Part shown: positions 7,700-16,834 of the stretch, in pieces | Layout of the letters: the number at the start of each line of letters is the position of its first letter | How positions within the stretch are numbered: the stretch's first letter is position 1 | Source: Metabacillus_B sp050107715 | Lineage (GTDB): Bacteria > Bacillota > Bacilli > Bacillales > Bacillaceae | Assembly (NCBI RefSeq): GCF_050107715.1 | Contig: NZ_JBNILN010000001.1 | Span: forward strand, 496,001 to 560,000 | Reading direction: 5' to 3' | DNA: 64,000 nt | Notes under the pieces: model-generated | Told to the model about the DNA's origin: nothing | The model's database searches: none | The model's input: only the letters and a program-made list of their open reading frames with translations | Program-made: the position numbers and the translations under genes

Positions 7700-8977
7700 A
7701 TGGAGAAATCCGGCAATGAGATTGAGTGGAGTGAGGTTTTGGCGCGGCTTCAGGATGAGCTGAGTGAGCTGAATGAGGATTTTAACCGAAATTTTATGAT
7801 CCCGAACATTGTGCTGTCAGGGAAAACCGGAGTTGGAAAGAGTACGCTGATTAACGCGGTTTTTGGTTTTGACGAGGCGGAGACGGGTGTCGGACGGCCG
7901 GTTTCACAGGCTTTGACGGAGTATCGGATTCCGGAGGCGCCTGTTCATCTTTTTGACACGAAGGGGATGGAACTTGATTTAGAGCAGCGCGAGGTTTCGC
8001 GTAAGCAGATTGTGAGCGAGATCCGGAAGCGTGCGGCTTCGACGGATGCGGCGGATCATCTTCATATTATGTGGTATTGCATTTCGAATGAAAGCAGGCG
8101 GCTTGAGTCGACGGAGATTGAGTGGATCCGCAGCTTTGCCGAGTACATGCCGGTTATCGTTGTGCTGACTCAGACGTTTGATCACAATGAGGCGTTCTTT
8201 AAGTTTTTGCAAAAAGAATTGCCTCATTTGCCGATCTGCCGGGTGCTTGCGAAGGAAAAAGTGATGCTTGGGGAAGTCAGAATTCCGACACATGGATTGA
8301 CGCAGCTGATTGACCGGACGCTTGATGTGATTCCGGATGCGACGAAGCGCGCCTTTACCGCAGCTCAGAAGATTGAGGTGGAAAGGAAGATTGATTCGGC
8401 AAAAAAGCTCATCCAGGAGCGGCTCGACTCAAACAGCCCGGTGAGCTATAAAAATCTCGCCCATGCGGCGGAGGCTTTTCCGATCGGGATGGATGTGATG
8501 GGACGAAGCGCTGTGTATTTGTATATGGCGAGGGACATCATGACGGTTATGGGCATCCCTGTGAATCGCAATTTTTTGAGATTTACGAAGGAAGCGAAGC
8601 CGCTCCTGCAATCAATCCTGCTGCCATTTGTCGCTTCTGAAGGCGGACGCGCACTCGGCAAGGCAGCCCTTAAGTACGGGACAAAGCAAATGAGCAAGGA
8701 AGGCGCCTCTACCTTAGCCAAACTTGCCGGCAAAACCATCGGCAAGGCAAATATTCTCATTTCTCCGGTTGTTGGACTTGTGGCCGGGAGCTTTAACCGA
8801 AAAGTCACAGAGCTGATTGCCAGCTCATTCATTCATACGTGCGCAGACTTTTTAAGGCAGGAAATCCAATATAAAGATTACACCACTTCAGAAATTTTGG
8901 AGAAGCTTTCGGCTGGGATGAAGACAAGAATGGGTGCGGATAAAGTGAAAATTGAAGAAGCAGCCGTAAAAAGCTGA
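7700..8977 (+). CDS. Era/dynamin-like GTPase with hydrophobic C-terminal domain
   Basis: 425 residues. The N-terminal G domain has P-loop GKTGVGKS (41-48), G3 motif DTKG (86-89) and a G4-like TQTFD. The C-terminal half is alanine/glycine-rich and amphipathic (GGRALGKAALKYGTKQMSKE, ISPVVGLVAGSFNRKV), resembling the DUF697-type tail of membrane-associated GTPases. AAGGAGG lies seven bases before ATG 7700. It is monocistronic; the two small genes to the left are divergent and sinR follows behind its own promoter. Specific role unknown. Confidence 0.8.
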   Translation: MEKSGNEIEWSEVLARLQDELSELNEDFNRNFMIPNIVLSGKTGVGKSTLINAVFGFDEAETGVGRPVSQALTEYRIPEAPVHLFDTKGMELDLEQREVSRKQIVSEIRKRAASTDAADHLHIMWYCISNESRRLESTEIEWIRSFAEYMPVIVVLTQTFDHNEAFFKFLQKELPHLPICRVLAKEKVMLGEVRIPTHGLTQLIDRTLDVIPDATKRAFTAAQKIEVERKIDSAKKLIQERLDSNSPVSYKNLAHAAEAFPIGMDVMGRSAVYLYMARDIMTVMGIPVNRNFLRFTKEAKPLLQSILLPFVASEGGRALGKAALKYGTKQMSKEGASTLAKLAGKTIGKANILISPVVGLVAGSFNRKVTELIASSFIHTCADFLRQEIQYKDYTTSEILEKLSAGMKTRMGADKVKIEEAAVKS

Positions 8978-8996
8978 TTATCCCGAAAATAAAAAA

Positions 8997-9029
8997 TTTG
9001 TCGAACAAAAATTGTCGAAATTGTTCTTT
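8997..9029 (+). promoter_or_regulatory. Two Spo0A boxes and a SinR-type site upstream of sinR
   Basis: TGTCGAA, the core of the Spo0A-P binding box, occurs at 8999-9005 (as TTTGTCGAA) and again at 9013-9019, 14 bp apart on the same strand. GTTCTTT at 9023-9029 matches the SinR operator consensus GTTCTYT. In B. subtilis Spo0A boxes control the sinI-sinR operon; here they would act directly on sinR, with possible SinR feedback. Confidence 0.6.
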
Positions 9030-9094
9030 TTATAGCAATTTCCAATTCGTTATATGGTATTATAGAACCAAACATAGGATAGGATCTGGTAAAT

Positions 9095-9424
9095 ATGATT
9101 GGTGAACGTATTCGCAAATACCGCAAAGAACAAAATTTGTCGTTGTCAGAGCTTGCAAACCGTGCAGGTGTAGCCAAGTCTTATTTAAGCTCCATCGAAC
9201 GGAACCTTCAGTCCAACCCTTCTATTTTATTTTTGGAAAAGGTCTCTTCTGTTCTGGGTGAGCCTGTGAATACATTGGTTAACGGAAGTGCGGCCGAAGA
9301 CCAGGGGGATCTTGATAACGAATGGTCCAGTCTCGTCCGCGAAGCAATGCAGTCCGGTGTATCGAAGGAGCAGTTCAAAGAGTTCCTTGAATTCAACAAA
9401 TGGAAAATTCGGGGCCTAGGTTAA
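9095..9424 (+). CDS. sinR: SinR biofilm/sporulation master regulator homologue
   Basis: 109 residues, same length and layout as B. subtilis SinR. The N-terminal helix-turn-helix has MIGERIRKYRKEQNLSLSEL and AGVAKSYLSSIERNLQ, nearly identical to SinR. The C-terminal SinI/SinR dimerisation domain has EWSSLVREAMQSGVSKEQFKEFLEF. In Bacillus it represses matrix and motility-switch genes and is inhibited by SinI. No sinI-like gene lies between the GTPase gene and sinR or after it, unlike the usual sinI-sinR operon. A strong terminator follows. Confidence 0.92.
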   Translation: MIGERIRKYRKEQNLSLSELANRAGVAKSYLSSIERNLQSNPSILFLEKVSSVLGEPVNTLVNGSAAEDQGDLDNEWSSLVREAMQSGVSKEQFKEFLEFNKWKIRGLG

Positions 9425-9472
9425 AGTCCGGACCATCTGTCATCAGATGACCCGGGCTTTTTCTTTTTTTAT
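9425..9472 (+). terminator. Terminator after sinR
   Basis: AGTCCGGACCATCTG pairs with CAGATGACCCGGGCT with small mismatches, then a long T-rich tract. Confidence 0.8.
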
Positions 9473-9549
9473 CCATCCTTCCTCTAAGGTTGACCTGAGG
9501 ACCAAAATCCATTTAACTTATTAGTAGTCTAAATAAAAAGGTGAGTATG

Positions 9550-11364
9550 ATGTCGATTAACCGAAATGCTCCGTGTCCATGCGGCAGCGGAAAAAAATAC
9601 AAGAAATGCTGTCTTAAAAATGAAGATGTTATTCATATGACAGAAGCCAGACTGGAACGATTTTATCGTCACAAGGCAGAGCTTGTTCACTTACTGCATG
9701 ATTTTATCTATCATAAGCTGGATTTTATGCAATTGGAAAAGTACCGCAAGCAATTAAGTGACCGTTCTAATCAAACCATTCCCTATAACCGCGAAGAAGC
9801 CGTACTCGAATTTTGGCTGTACTTTTTCTGCCGTTTTGAAAACGGGAAGCGCGGGATCGAGCTGTTTGCAGAGTCTGCTCAAGGTAAGCTGAGTTCCCCC
9901 CATCAGGAAATGACCGAAGCCTGGGTTGCTCTGCGGCCGCGTCTTGTGCAGGCGGTCGATGCTTCGCAGGAACAGATTATGTTTAAAGATCTCTTTACAG
10001 ACGAAACGTTTGAGGTCCCCCGTTCAGAGGAAAACACCGGCCAGTTTATCCCATGGTACGGTACCCTCTCCATGCTTGAGCCCTACGGGAATCAGCACAT
10101 TTTTCATGGAGTCCGGGCTTTTACCACTCCTCAGGGACTGGATGCAGCCAAGAACATGACTGAAAAATTAATGAAGGAAAAGAACCTTTCTCACGAAGAG
10201 GTACTGCTTGATTATTATCTCGAAATTATGGCAGAGGTCGTTGAAAAGGAAAATGGATTACAGAATGATCAAAGTCAGGAAACTGTCATTGAACGCTATG
10301 AAATAACCTATCGAATTCACAATGAAAATTCTCTGTTTCAATTTTTACACACGAACAGCGAGTTCTTAATTGATGAATGGACCCCTGAAGAGAAATCAGT
10401 GAGCTGGGGCGGAAACTGGAAGCTTTATAAAGACAGTGAAATGAAAAAAAGCGCCAGAATCGGAGAGATTTACGGCTCCCTTGAAATTGAAGACGGCATG
10501 ATGAAGCTGTCAGCGATAGGCAGCAAAAATGCGAGTGGCTTTAAAACACTGATGGGGAAGACTGGTTCGGCAATTTCCCTAATAGACGAAACCTCCCAAT
10601 CCATTAGCCTCCCTGTCAATGCTGAAATAAGCAATATGGTCTTTCAGCCTGAATCAGCGGATGACCATCATTTCGGATATCTTGCTCAAGCCATAATGAA
10701 TATGGACCCTAATCAAAAAATCCCAATGTATGATCACCTCTCTCTTCGCGAATTGTGCGCAGCCGGCAGAGAAGCTGATGCGGAGCTGTGGCTGAGTCAA
10801 TACGAGCACAACCTGTACAAGAACATAGATGTGGGGGCCTCCGGACAGACAGCGGATATGAACACGATTCGCAGGACCCTCGGACTTCCGGTGTCGCCAT
10901 TTGTTTCAGGCAGTGAAGAAAGGACCTCATCCCTCAAACCGGCAAACCCGCCGGAAAAAGAGCGGTCCGGTAAAGTTCAGCAGGATGAGATTCCCTATTA
11001 TGAACAACTCGGTTTCAGGCCGGATACCATCCAAAATTTTTATGCCCATGACCTGATGTCCTTTTACAGGGAAAAAGCCACAGGCAAATCGGTCAATACG
11101 GTGAGAAAATACCGCAACAACCTGTTGGATCTGCGGGAAATTCTTGAAATGAAGACCGCGGAAAGCTGGGAAGACTGCGGCCAGAAATTTTGGACCCACC
11201 TATTCAAAAAAGATCTGATCGGCCTTTATTACGATACAAGCAAAACCCAGCGCAAGGACTTCGCAAGCACCATGAAGGCACTAGCCAAGTGGATTGATGA
11301 TAAAGAAGGAACAGAGCTGTCTACCCTTGTGGAGGAAGCGATTAGGAAAACGGAGTTTATATAA
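9550..11364 (+). CDS. SEC-C metal-binding motif protein
   Basis: About 604 residues. The N-terminus is a SEC-C zinc motif (NRNAPCPCGSGKKYKKCC), the cysteine/histidine signature first known from the C-terminus of SecA. The rest is a long, mainly helical, polar protein without recognised catalytic motifs; near the end VNTVRKYRNNLLDLREIL is helical. AAGGTGA at 9538-9544 favours ATG 9550, with ATG 9547 and GTG 9541 as alternatives. A terminator follows. Function unknown; stand-alone SEC-C proteins are often linked to ribosome or protein handling. Confidence 0.8.
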   Translation: MSINRNAPCPCGSGKKYKKCCLKNEDVIHMTEARLERFYRHKAELVHLLHDFIYHKLDFMQLEKYRKQLSDRSNQTIPYNREEAVLEFWLYFFCRFENGKRGIELFAESAQGKLSSPHQEMTEAWVALRPRLVQAVDASQEQIMFKDLFTDETFEVPRSEENTGQFIPWYGTLSMLEPYGNQHIFHGVRAFTTPQGLDAAKNMTEKLMKEKNLSHEEVLLDYYLEIMAEVVEKENGLQNDQSQETVIERYEITYRIHNENSLFQFLHTNSEFLIDEWTPEEKSVSWGGNWKLYKDSEMKKSARIGEIYGSLEIEDGMMKLSAIGSKNASGFKTLMGKTGSAISLIDETSQSISLPVNAEISNMVFQPESADDHHFGYLAQAIMNMDPNQKIPMYDHLSLRELCAAGREADAELWLSQYEHNLYKNIDVGASGQTADMNTIRRTLGLPVSPFVSGSEERTSSLKPANPPEKERSGKVQQDEIPYYEQLGFRPDTIQNFYAHDLMSFYREKATGKSVNTVRKYRNNLLDLREILEMKTAESWEDCGQKFWTHLFKKDLIGLYYDTSKTQRKDFASTMKALAKWIDDKEGTELSTLVEEAIRKTEFI

Positions 11365-11373
11365 TGATGGTGG

Positions 11374-11402
11374 CCCTCTGCCGTTTGGCGGGGGGTTTTT
11401 GT
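11374..11402 (+). terminator. Terminator after the SEC-C gene
   Basis: CCCTCTGCC-GTTT-GGCGGGGGG hairpin followed by TTTTTGT, directly after the stop. Confidence 0.7.
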
Positions 11403-11450
11403 ATTTTGAGAAGCGGGGCAGTTGGCGGGGTTAGCGGCGGGTAGCGGCGG

Positions 11451-11712
11451 TGCCTGGCCCCACTTGCTTCACCGCAGCGGGGGGCGGAGGGACTGCTTTC
11501 CAATTCCTTCTACAGCAAGCATTTCCGGGGGCGGTGCCGGAGCTTTAGTACGGTAAAATTCTCGGGGACAGGCACGGTGCCTGGCCCCACTCGTTTCACC
11601 GCAGCAGGGGACGGAGTACCTGCTTTCCAGCGCCTTGCGCTGCAAGCATTTCCGGAGGCGGTGCCGGAGCTTTAGTACAGTAAAATTTTCGGGGACAGGC
11701 CCCACCCTATTG
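11451..11712. repeat. Direct repeat of about 127 bp, two copies, with palindromic joint
   Basis: The block TGCCTGGCCCCAC...TTCACCGCAG...GCAAGCATTTCCGG.GGCGGTGCCGGAGCTTTAGTA.GGTAAAATT.TCGGGGACAGG begins at 11451 and again at 11578. The joint at 11564-11588 is an imperfect palindrome beginning GGGGACAGG and ending CCTGGCCCC, related to that at 6002-6026. No gene is seen in 11403-11745. Confidence 0.75.
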
Positions 11713-11745
11713 CAGGGCGGAGCCTCTCCTGCAGACCATTGGAAA

Positions 11746-12132
11746 TCAATTGATTCCCCTCTTCCACTTCCATTCCATCACCGCACAAAGCGCAATCCCT
11801 ATGCCATACGCTGCTAAATCAGTCCAAAGAAACCCATACCCGAGCACAAGTCCGCCGAGCATCGTGTCCCGGATCTCATTGAGCCAAGACGTTTGAATCA
11901 GCTGACTGCACTCGGTCAGTAAGCAGTACAGGGCAGCGATACTTGCAATGAGGGAGGTTTTTTTTCTGTTAAAGAGAAAGGCGAAGCCAACAAAGACCAT
12001 AGCGGCCCAGAGTGCATCACCCAAATAAGCATTGACCCAGCCGGGGAGATATATGGAAAGCCTCCGGGAGAGCAATCCCATCGCTATGACTAAGATCATC
12101 ACTGCGGCATAAATAATCCGGTTTCGGTGCAT
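11746..12132 (-). CDS. DUF2809 family membrane protein
   Basis: 128 residues with four hydrophobic helices. The pattern GWVNAYLGDALWAAMVFVGF and the later LTECSQLIQTSWLNEIRDT.LGGLVLGYGF are typical of DUF2809 (VanZ-like small membrane proteins). AAAGGAG precedes ATG 12132. It is divergent from the lactate-permease gene. Function unknown. Confidence 0.75.
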   Translation of the reverse strand: MHRNRIIYAAVMILVIAMGLLSRRLSIYLPGWVNAYLGDALWAAMVFVGFAFLFNRKKTSLIASIAALYCLLTECSQLIQTSWLNEIRDTMLGGLVLGYGFLWTDLAAYGIGIALCAVMEWKWKRGIN

Positions 12133-12197
12133 AGCATACTCCTTTTATTAAACTTTGCAGAGCTGACTTCTATTATAGCTTTCTTGTAAAATAACGG

Positions 12198-12225
12198 TTG
12201 TTTTTTTCTGAAAGAAGAGTAAAAT
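12198..12225 (+). promoter_or_regulatory. Likely promoter of the lactate-permease gene
   Basis: TTGTTT (12198-12203) and TAAAAT (12220-12225) are 16 bp apart. The predicted start, near 12233, lies inside the first Rex-type operator, which fits repression. Confidence 0.4.
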
Positions 12226-12230
12226 ATTAC

Positions 12231-12291
12231 ATGTGAAGGACTTCACAAAACAAACTATATTTTTTGGCTGTTCTTGTGAATCTTTTCACAT
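12231..12291 (+). promoter_or_regulatory. Two Rex-type operators before the lactate-permease gene
   Basis: ATGTGAAGGACTTCACAA (12231-12248) and TTGTGAATCTTTTCACAT (12274-12291) each match the Rex consensus TTGTGAA-N4-TTCACAA at 13 of its 14 fixed positions, and are 43 bp apart, about four helical turns. Rex releases DNA when NADH rises. Both also fit the Fnr pattern TGTGA-N6-TCACA, so Fnr is an alternative. Either links the permease to low oxygen or redox stress. Confidence 0.7.
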
Positions 12292-12317
12292 AAAAGATTA
12301 AAAAGGAGCCGATTGCT

Positions 12318-13892
12318 ATGCTGTCACCTTCCCTGAATCCCTTTGACAATTTGCTGCTTTCCTCTTTGACTGCTGCTGTACCGATTGTATTGTTTCTTTT
12401 ATGCTTGACCGTCTTTAAGATGAAAGGAATTTATGCTGCTTTCCTGAATTTGGGGGTTACATTCCTTATTGCCGCTCTGATTTTCAAACTTCCCCTGCCT
12501 GAAGCTGCAGGAAGTGTGGTCCAGGGAGCAATCCAAGGGATGTGGCCGATTGGCTATATCATCGTGATGGCTGTGTGGCTTTACAAGATTTCTGTTGAAT
12601 CAGGAAAATTTGAAGTGCTGCGGGCAAGTATTGGAGGAATTTCAAATGATAAACGCATTCAGCTTCTGCTGATCGGCTTCTGTTTTAACGCGTTTTTGGA
12701 AGGGGCAGCGGGATTTGGGGTACCCATTGCGATCTGCGCTGTACTGCTTGTCTCTCTTGGGTTTAAACCGCTTGAGGCAGCCATGCTGTGCCTGATTGCA
12801 AACGGCGCTTCCGGTGCGTTCGGTGCCATTGGAATTCCGGTAGCCATTACGGGAACTCTGAACCTCGAAGGCAATGTGACTGCCATGGATGTATCGGTGC
12901 TGACAGCTCTGACTCTCCCAATCATCAACTTTACGATTCCATTTTTACTTATTTTTCTGCTGAACGGGCTTAAAGGAATAAAGGATGTGCTCCCGGCAAT
13001 CCTTGTCGTATCTTCTATTTATACAATCTCCCAGGCAATCATTACAGTATTTTTAGGACCTGAGCTTGCTGATATCATTCCTTCTTTGATGGCTATGGGT
13101 GCACTGGCTTTATTCTTAAGGAAGTGGAAGCCTAAACACCTTCTTCTGCATGGCGAACAGCAGACTGAGATAAAAAAATACCCGCTTCAGGAAGTGATTA
13201 AGGCGTGGTCTCCTTTTTACTTATTAAGTCTCTTCGTCCTGATCTGGAGTCTTCCCGCATTTAAGACCCTGTTTGCGGAGGGCGGACCACTGGCCTTTAC
13301 CAAAATAACTTTCCCTATCCCGGGGTCAAGCCTGATCTCCGCTCTGGACTTAGTCAGTGCTACAGGAACCGCGATATTACTGGCTGTCTTAACCACTATT
13401 TTGACTGCGAAAGGCTTTGGATTTGCAAAAGGCTTTGCCTTGTTTACCAAAACCATCTCCGAATTCTGGATTCCGATCCTTATGATCTGCTTCATTCTTG
13501 GCATTGCAAAGCTGATGACCTATGCAGGAATGACAGCCGTTCTCGGTGAAGCAATGGCCACAACCGGCGGAGCCTTCCCGCTGCTTGCTCCCATTCTCGG
13601 CTGGATTGGCGTATTTATGACCGGCTCAGTCGTGAACAATAATACGTTATTCGCCCCCATGCAGGCTACAGCAGCCACAATCCTTGGGACCAATCCCGCT
13701 CTGCTCGTATCCGCAAACACAGCAGGCGGCGTTATGGCAAAACTGATCTCTCCGCAATCGATTGCCATTGCAGCCGCTGCTGTCGGTGAAACAGGAAAGG
13801 AAGCGGACCTTATGAAAATGACGATTAAATACAGCTTTGGTCTGCTGGCGTTTGTCTGTGTGTGGACGTTCATCCTGTCTTTATTTTTCTAA
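12318..13892 (+). CDS. lctP: L-lactate permease
   Basis: 524 residues, a full-length LctP-family lactate:proton transporter with about twelve to fourteen hydrophobic helices. Family features visible are GIYAAFLNLGVTFLIAAL near the N-terminus, NAFLEGAAGFGVPIAI, LCLIANGASGAFGAIGIPV, and near the C-terminus GSVVNNNTLFAPMQ and ANTAGGVMAKLISPQSIAIA. AAAAAGGAG precedes ATG 12318. No lactate dehydrogenase or LutABC gene is adjacent, so direction of transport is undecided; the Rex-type operators favour lactate export or use during fermentation. Confidence 0.93.
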   Translation: MLSPSLNPFDNLLLSSLTAAVPIVLFLLCLTVFKMKGIYAAFLNLGVTFLIAALIFKLPLPEAAGSVVQGAIQGMWPIGYIIVMAVWLYKISVESGKFEVLRASIGGISNDKRIQLLLIGFCFNAFLEGAAGFGVPIAICAVLLVSLGFKPLEAAMLCLIANGASGAFGAIGIPVAITGTLNLEGNVTAMDVSVLTALTLPIINFTIPFLLIFLLNGLKGIKDVLPAILVVSSIYTISQAIITVFLGPELADIIPSLMAMGALALFLRKWKPKHLLLHGEQQTEIKKYPLQEVIKAWSPFYLLSLFVLIWSLPAFKTLFAEGGPLAFTKITFPIPGSSLISALDLVSATGTAILLAVLTTILTAKGFGFAKGFALFTKTISEFWIPILMICFILGIAKLMTYAGMTAVLGEAMATTGGAFPLLAPILGWIGVFMTGSVVNNNTLFAPMQATAATILGTNPALLVSANTAGGVMAKLISPQSIAIAAAAVGETGKEADLMKMTIKYSFGLLAFVCVWTFILSLFF

Positions 13893-13915
13893 AGGATAGG
13901 TGAGAAAGTGTAAAG

Positions 13916-14256
13916 TTGCTTACAGCTCAAGCAGTTGAAGTATTAGATAAAAATGTCATCAGCGAGAGGGTAGTAGATCATAGTGATGTTCAAGTAGTCG
14001 GTGAAGCACTTGTATTTACAGTCGTTACAAATCAAGACGAACCTAAAGACGGAGAAAACGAAAGAACACATCGCTTATCTAATCCAAATGGAGTTCCTGT
14101 AAACGTTACGGTTAATGGTACTGTAAAAGGCCAATTAACAGCGGGGAAATTGCCGGCGGAGATGTCATGTACTTTAAAAAGAACAATGACGGTGAAATGC
14201 TGAAGCTTTCTTATACTGTTCCAAGTACAGGGGAAGTTAAAAACGTCACGAAGTAA
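13916..14256 (+). pseudogene. Small unknown protein gene broken by a frameshift
   Basis: From TTG 13916 the frame reads LTAQAVEVLDKNVISERVV through VNVTVNGTVKGQLTAGK, then changes. The continuation is plainly coding in the next frame as GGDVMYFKKNNDGEMLKLSY and ends VKNVTK before TAA at 14254. Joining the two at about 14148 gives one beta-rich product of about 113 residues. The start is also weak (AGGTGAG is about 12 bases away). Base composition is more AT-rich than the neighbours. Family not recognised; it might be a piece of a secreted or surface protein. Confidence 0.45.
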
Positions 14257-14263
14257 TGAAAAT

Positions 14264-14292
14264 GAGGATTCATCCACTTGAGATGAATCCTC
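14264..14292. terminator. Bidirectional terminator between convergent genes
   Basis: Perfect 11-bp stem GAGGATTCATC / GATGAATCCTC with a 7-base loop, followed by TTT on plus and ATTTTCATT on minus. It serves the plus gene to its left and the GGDEF-EAL gene to its right. Confidence 0.8.
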
Positions 14293-14299
14293 TTTCCAT

Positions 14300-16714
14300 T
14301 TATATTGCCTGGTCTTCCAGCAGCACCTGCATTTCCTCCGGTGGGATCGGGCGGCTGAAATAGTAGCCTTGAGCTTCGTTGCATTGTTTTTTCTGAAGGA
14401 AGTGGAGCTGTTCCTTTGTTTCTACTCCTTCGGCAATGACCTTCAGGTTCAGGTTGTGGGCCATGTTAATGATGGTGTCCACGAGCGATGCGTCTTTTGG
14501 GTCTGTATAGATGTTTCGTGTAAAGGTTTGGTCGATTTTCAGGGTGTTGATTGGAAATGTTTTCAGATAGCTGAGGGATGAGTAGCCTGTGCCAAAGTCA
14601 TCGATGGAAAGGTGAATCCCCATATCCCTCAGCTGCTGCATTTTCATAACGGCATGCTCAGAGTCCTGGATGATGCTCTCTGTGAGCTCCAGCTCTAAAT
14701 ATTGCGGTTCAAGGTTTGCAAGCGCTAAAATATTGCTCACCTTTTCAACGAGATTGCTTTGCTTAAATTGCCGGGAGGAGATATTGACCGCTATCCTTAA
14801 TGGCGGGTAGCCGTTATTTTGCCATGATTTGTTTTGAAAACATGCCTCACGGAGCACCCATTCTCCAATCGGGATAATCAGGCCGGTTTCTTCTGCGATT
14901 GGGATGAATTCCGCAGGGGATATGAGTCCCCATTCCGGGTGATGCCACCGCAGCAGCGCCTCAGCTCCAATCAGCTTACCGGTTTTGACCTCTACCTGCG
15001 GCTGATAGACGACCTTTAGCTCTTTTTGCTGCAGAGCTTTGCGGAGACCGGTTTCGAGCTTCATTTTTTTCGAGATGAGTTCATTCATGATTGGGGCATA
15101 AAACTGAAAGCTGTTTTTCCCTTGCTCCTTCACCCGGTACATGGCGGTATCCGCATTTTTTATCAGGCTCTCGATTTCTTTTCCATCAGAGGGGTACATG
15201 GCAATTCCGATGGACGGAGTGACAAACAGTTCATGCCCGTTGACGAGGATGGATTGGTGGAAAAGGTCAATCACCTTTTGGGCTTTCTTTGTCGCTTCGC
15301 TTGATGTTGCGTGCGGGAAGAGAATAATAAATTCATCTCCCCCCTGCCTGCAGACGGTATCTGATTTTCCAACGGCGGATTGAATCCGGGCCGCTACTTC
15401 AATCAGCAATAAATCTCCTGAATCATGACCTAGTGTATCGTTGATATTTTTAAAGCGGTCTAAATCAATAAACAGAACGGCGAGGGTGTGCTTCGTTTCA
15501 TCTGCCTGATCAATCGCCGAGGATAAGCGGTCATTGAACAATAGCCTGTTCGGCAGTCCCGTCAATGCGTCCCGATACACCATTTGATTTATTTTTTCCT
15601 CGTTTCGCTTCCGCTCCGTTATATCCCGGATGATGCTGCTGAGAAAGGTTTTCCCCTCTTCCTTCCAGGAAGCAAGAGACAGTTCAATGGGAAATTCGGT
15701 TCCCTGTTTATTCAGACCGAAAAGCTCCATTGTTCTTCCGATAACCTTAGCGGTTCCTGTCGAAAGATAGCGCTCCATGCCTTTTTGGTGGGCTTCTTTA
15801 AACCGGTCAGGAATGATCAGCTGCAGTCTTTTGCCAAGAATCTCGGCCTCTTCAAAGCCAAACATGCGCTGGGCCCCCATATTCCATGAGATGATCTCCC
15901 CTTTAGAATCAGCTAAGATAATGGCATCATTCGCTGACTCAATGACTGATCGGAATTTCCGTTCTGACCGAATCGATTGATATTCAAACCGCCGGTCGAC
16001 AAAAATACTGATAAAGACAGCGCTGAGTATGATCAGGATGCCAAAAGCAACCGAGTAGGCTAATATGGTGCTGTCAAAGCCCCCTTGCATCTGATGGCCG
16101 TCGTGGGAGTGTGGTTTGAATTTCGCTGCAGCCATCCCTGTATAATGCATTCCGGATATCGCAAACCCCATGAGTACAGCGCTTCCGGCTTTGCTTTTCC
16201 AAATCCCGGGCTGATTGTAGCGCTGGCTTACGTATTGCAGGAGGTATAAAGCCACGATGGAGGCTGCGAAAGCAATGATGGCCGAAAGTGACCAGAGGAA
16301 CGGATCATATTCAATATCCGCCGCCATTTCCATCGCTTCCATCCCCGTATAATGCATCGACACAATACCTGCTGCCATAAACAGGGCCCCCCATGCATTT
16401 TGCCGCAGCCCCTGAGCAGGCCGGCTTATGATATAGAGCGCCAAGGCAGAGGCAATAATCGCCGGAATAATGGACAGGACAACCCATCCGAGATGATAGG
16501 AAACAGGAATGGATAAATGAAACGCAAGCATGGCAACAAAATGCATCGCCCAAATGCCAAGCCCCATCGCTATGGCACCGGATGAAAGCCAGATATAGCG
16601 GGCTGGAGGCCTGGCCCGGCTCACTTTTATGCTCAAATCAAGGGCAGCGAACGAGGCCATCACTGCAATAATAATCGATAAAATGACAATGGGGATATGA
16701 TATACATGTTCCAT
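14300..16714 (-). CDS. MHYT-PAS-GGDEF-EAL cyclic-di-GMP signalling protein
   Basis: 804 residues. The N-terminal 230 residues are a seven-helix MHYT sensor, with the MHYTGM motif seen twice (in GIVSMHYTGMEAMEM and AISGMHYTGMAAAKF) and MHFVAM once; MHYT domains are thought to bind metal and sense gases. A PAS domain (about 250-365) follows, then GGDEF (about 375-535) with intact RQGGDEFIILF and EAL (about 550-800) with GAEALLRW and DDFGTGYSSLSYLK. Both catalytic motifs look intact, so it may make or degrade c-di-GMP, or switch between them. The nearby sinR is suggestive of a shared lifestyle theme only. Confidence 0.93.
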   Translation of the reverse strand: MEHVYHIPIVILSIIIAVMASFAALDLSIKVSRARPPARYIWLSSGAIAMGLGIWAMHFVAMLAFHLSIPVSYHLGWVVLSIIPAIIASALALYIISRPAQGLRQNAWGALFMAAGIVSMHYTGMEAMEMAADIEYDPFLWSLSAIIAFAASIVALYLLQYVSQRYNQPGIWKSKAGSAVLMGFAISGMHYTGMAAAKFKPHSHDGHQMQGGFDSTILAYSVAFGILIILSAVFISIFVDRRFEYQSIRSERKFRSVIESANDAIILADSKGEIISWNMGAQRMFGFEEAEILGKRLQLIIPDRFKEAHQKGMERYLSTGTAKVIGRTMELFGLNKQGTEFPIELSLASWKEEGKTFLSSIIRDITERKRNEEKINQMVYRDALTGLPNRLLFNDRLSSAIDQADETKHTLAVLFIDLDRFKNINDTLGHDSGDLLLIEVAARIQSAVGKSDTVCRQGGDEFIILFPHATSSEATKKAQKVIDLFHQSILVNGHELFVTPSIGIAMYPSDGKEIESLIKNADTAMYRVKEQGKNSFQFYAPIMNELISKKMKLETGLRKALQQKELKVVYQPQVEVKTGKLIGAEALLRWHHPEWGLISPAEFIPIAEETGLIIPIGEWVLREACFQNKSWQNNGYPPLRIAVNISSRQFKQSNLVEKVSNILALANLEPQYLELELTESIIQDSEHAVMKMQQLRDMGIHLSIDDFGTGYSSLSYLKTFPINTLKIDQTFTRNIYTDPKDASLVDTIINMAHNLNLKVIAEGVETKEQLHFLQKKQCNEAQGYYFSRPIPPEEMQVLLEDQAI

Positions 16715-16834
16715 CTATGTAAAAGTCTCCTTCGTATTATCCTTTCCCCTTATATCGGCAAATCCCGGGGTTTTTTAAAGAGAACGGGTTCCGTATAATT
16801 AGACATAAACAAACAATAGATGGGAGAATCCTGC

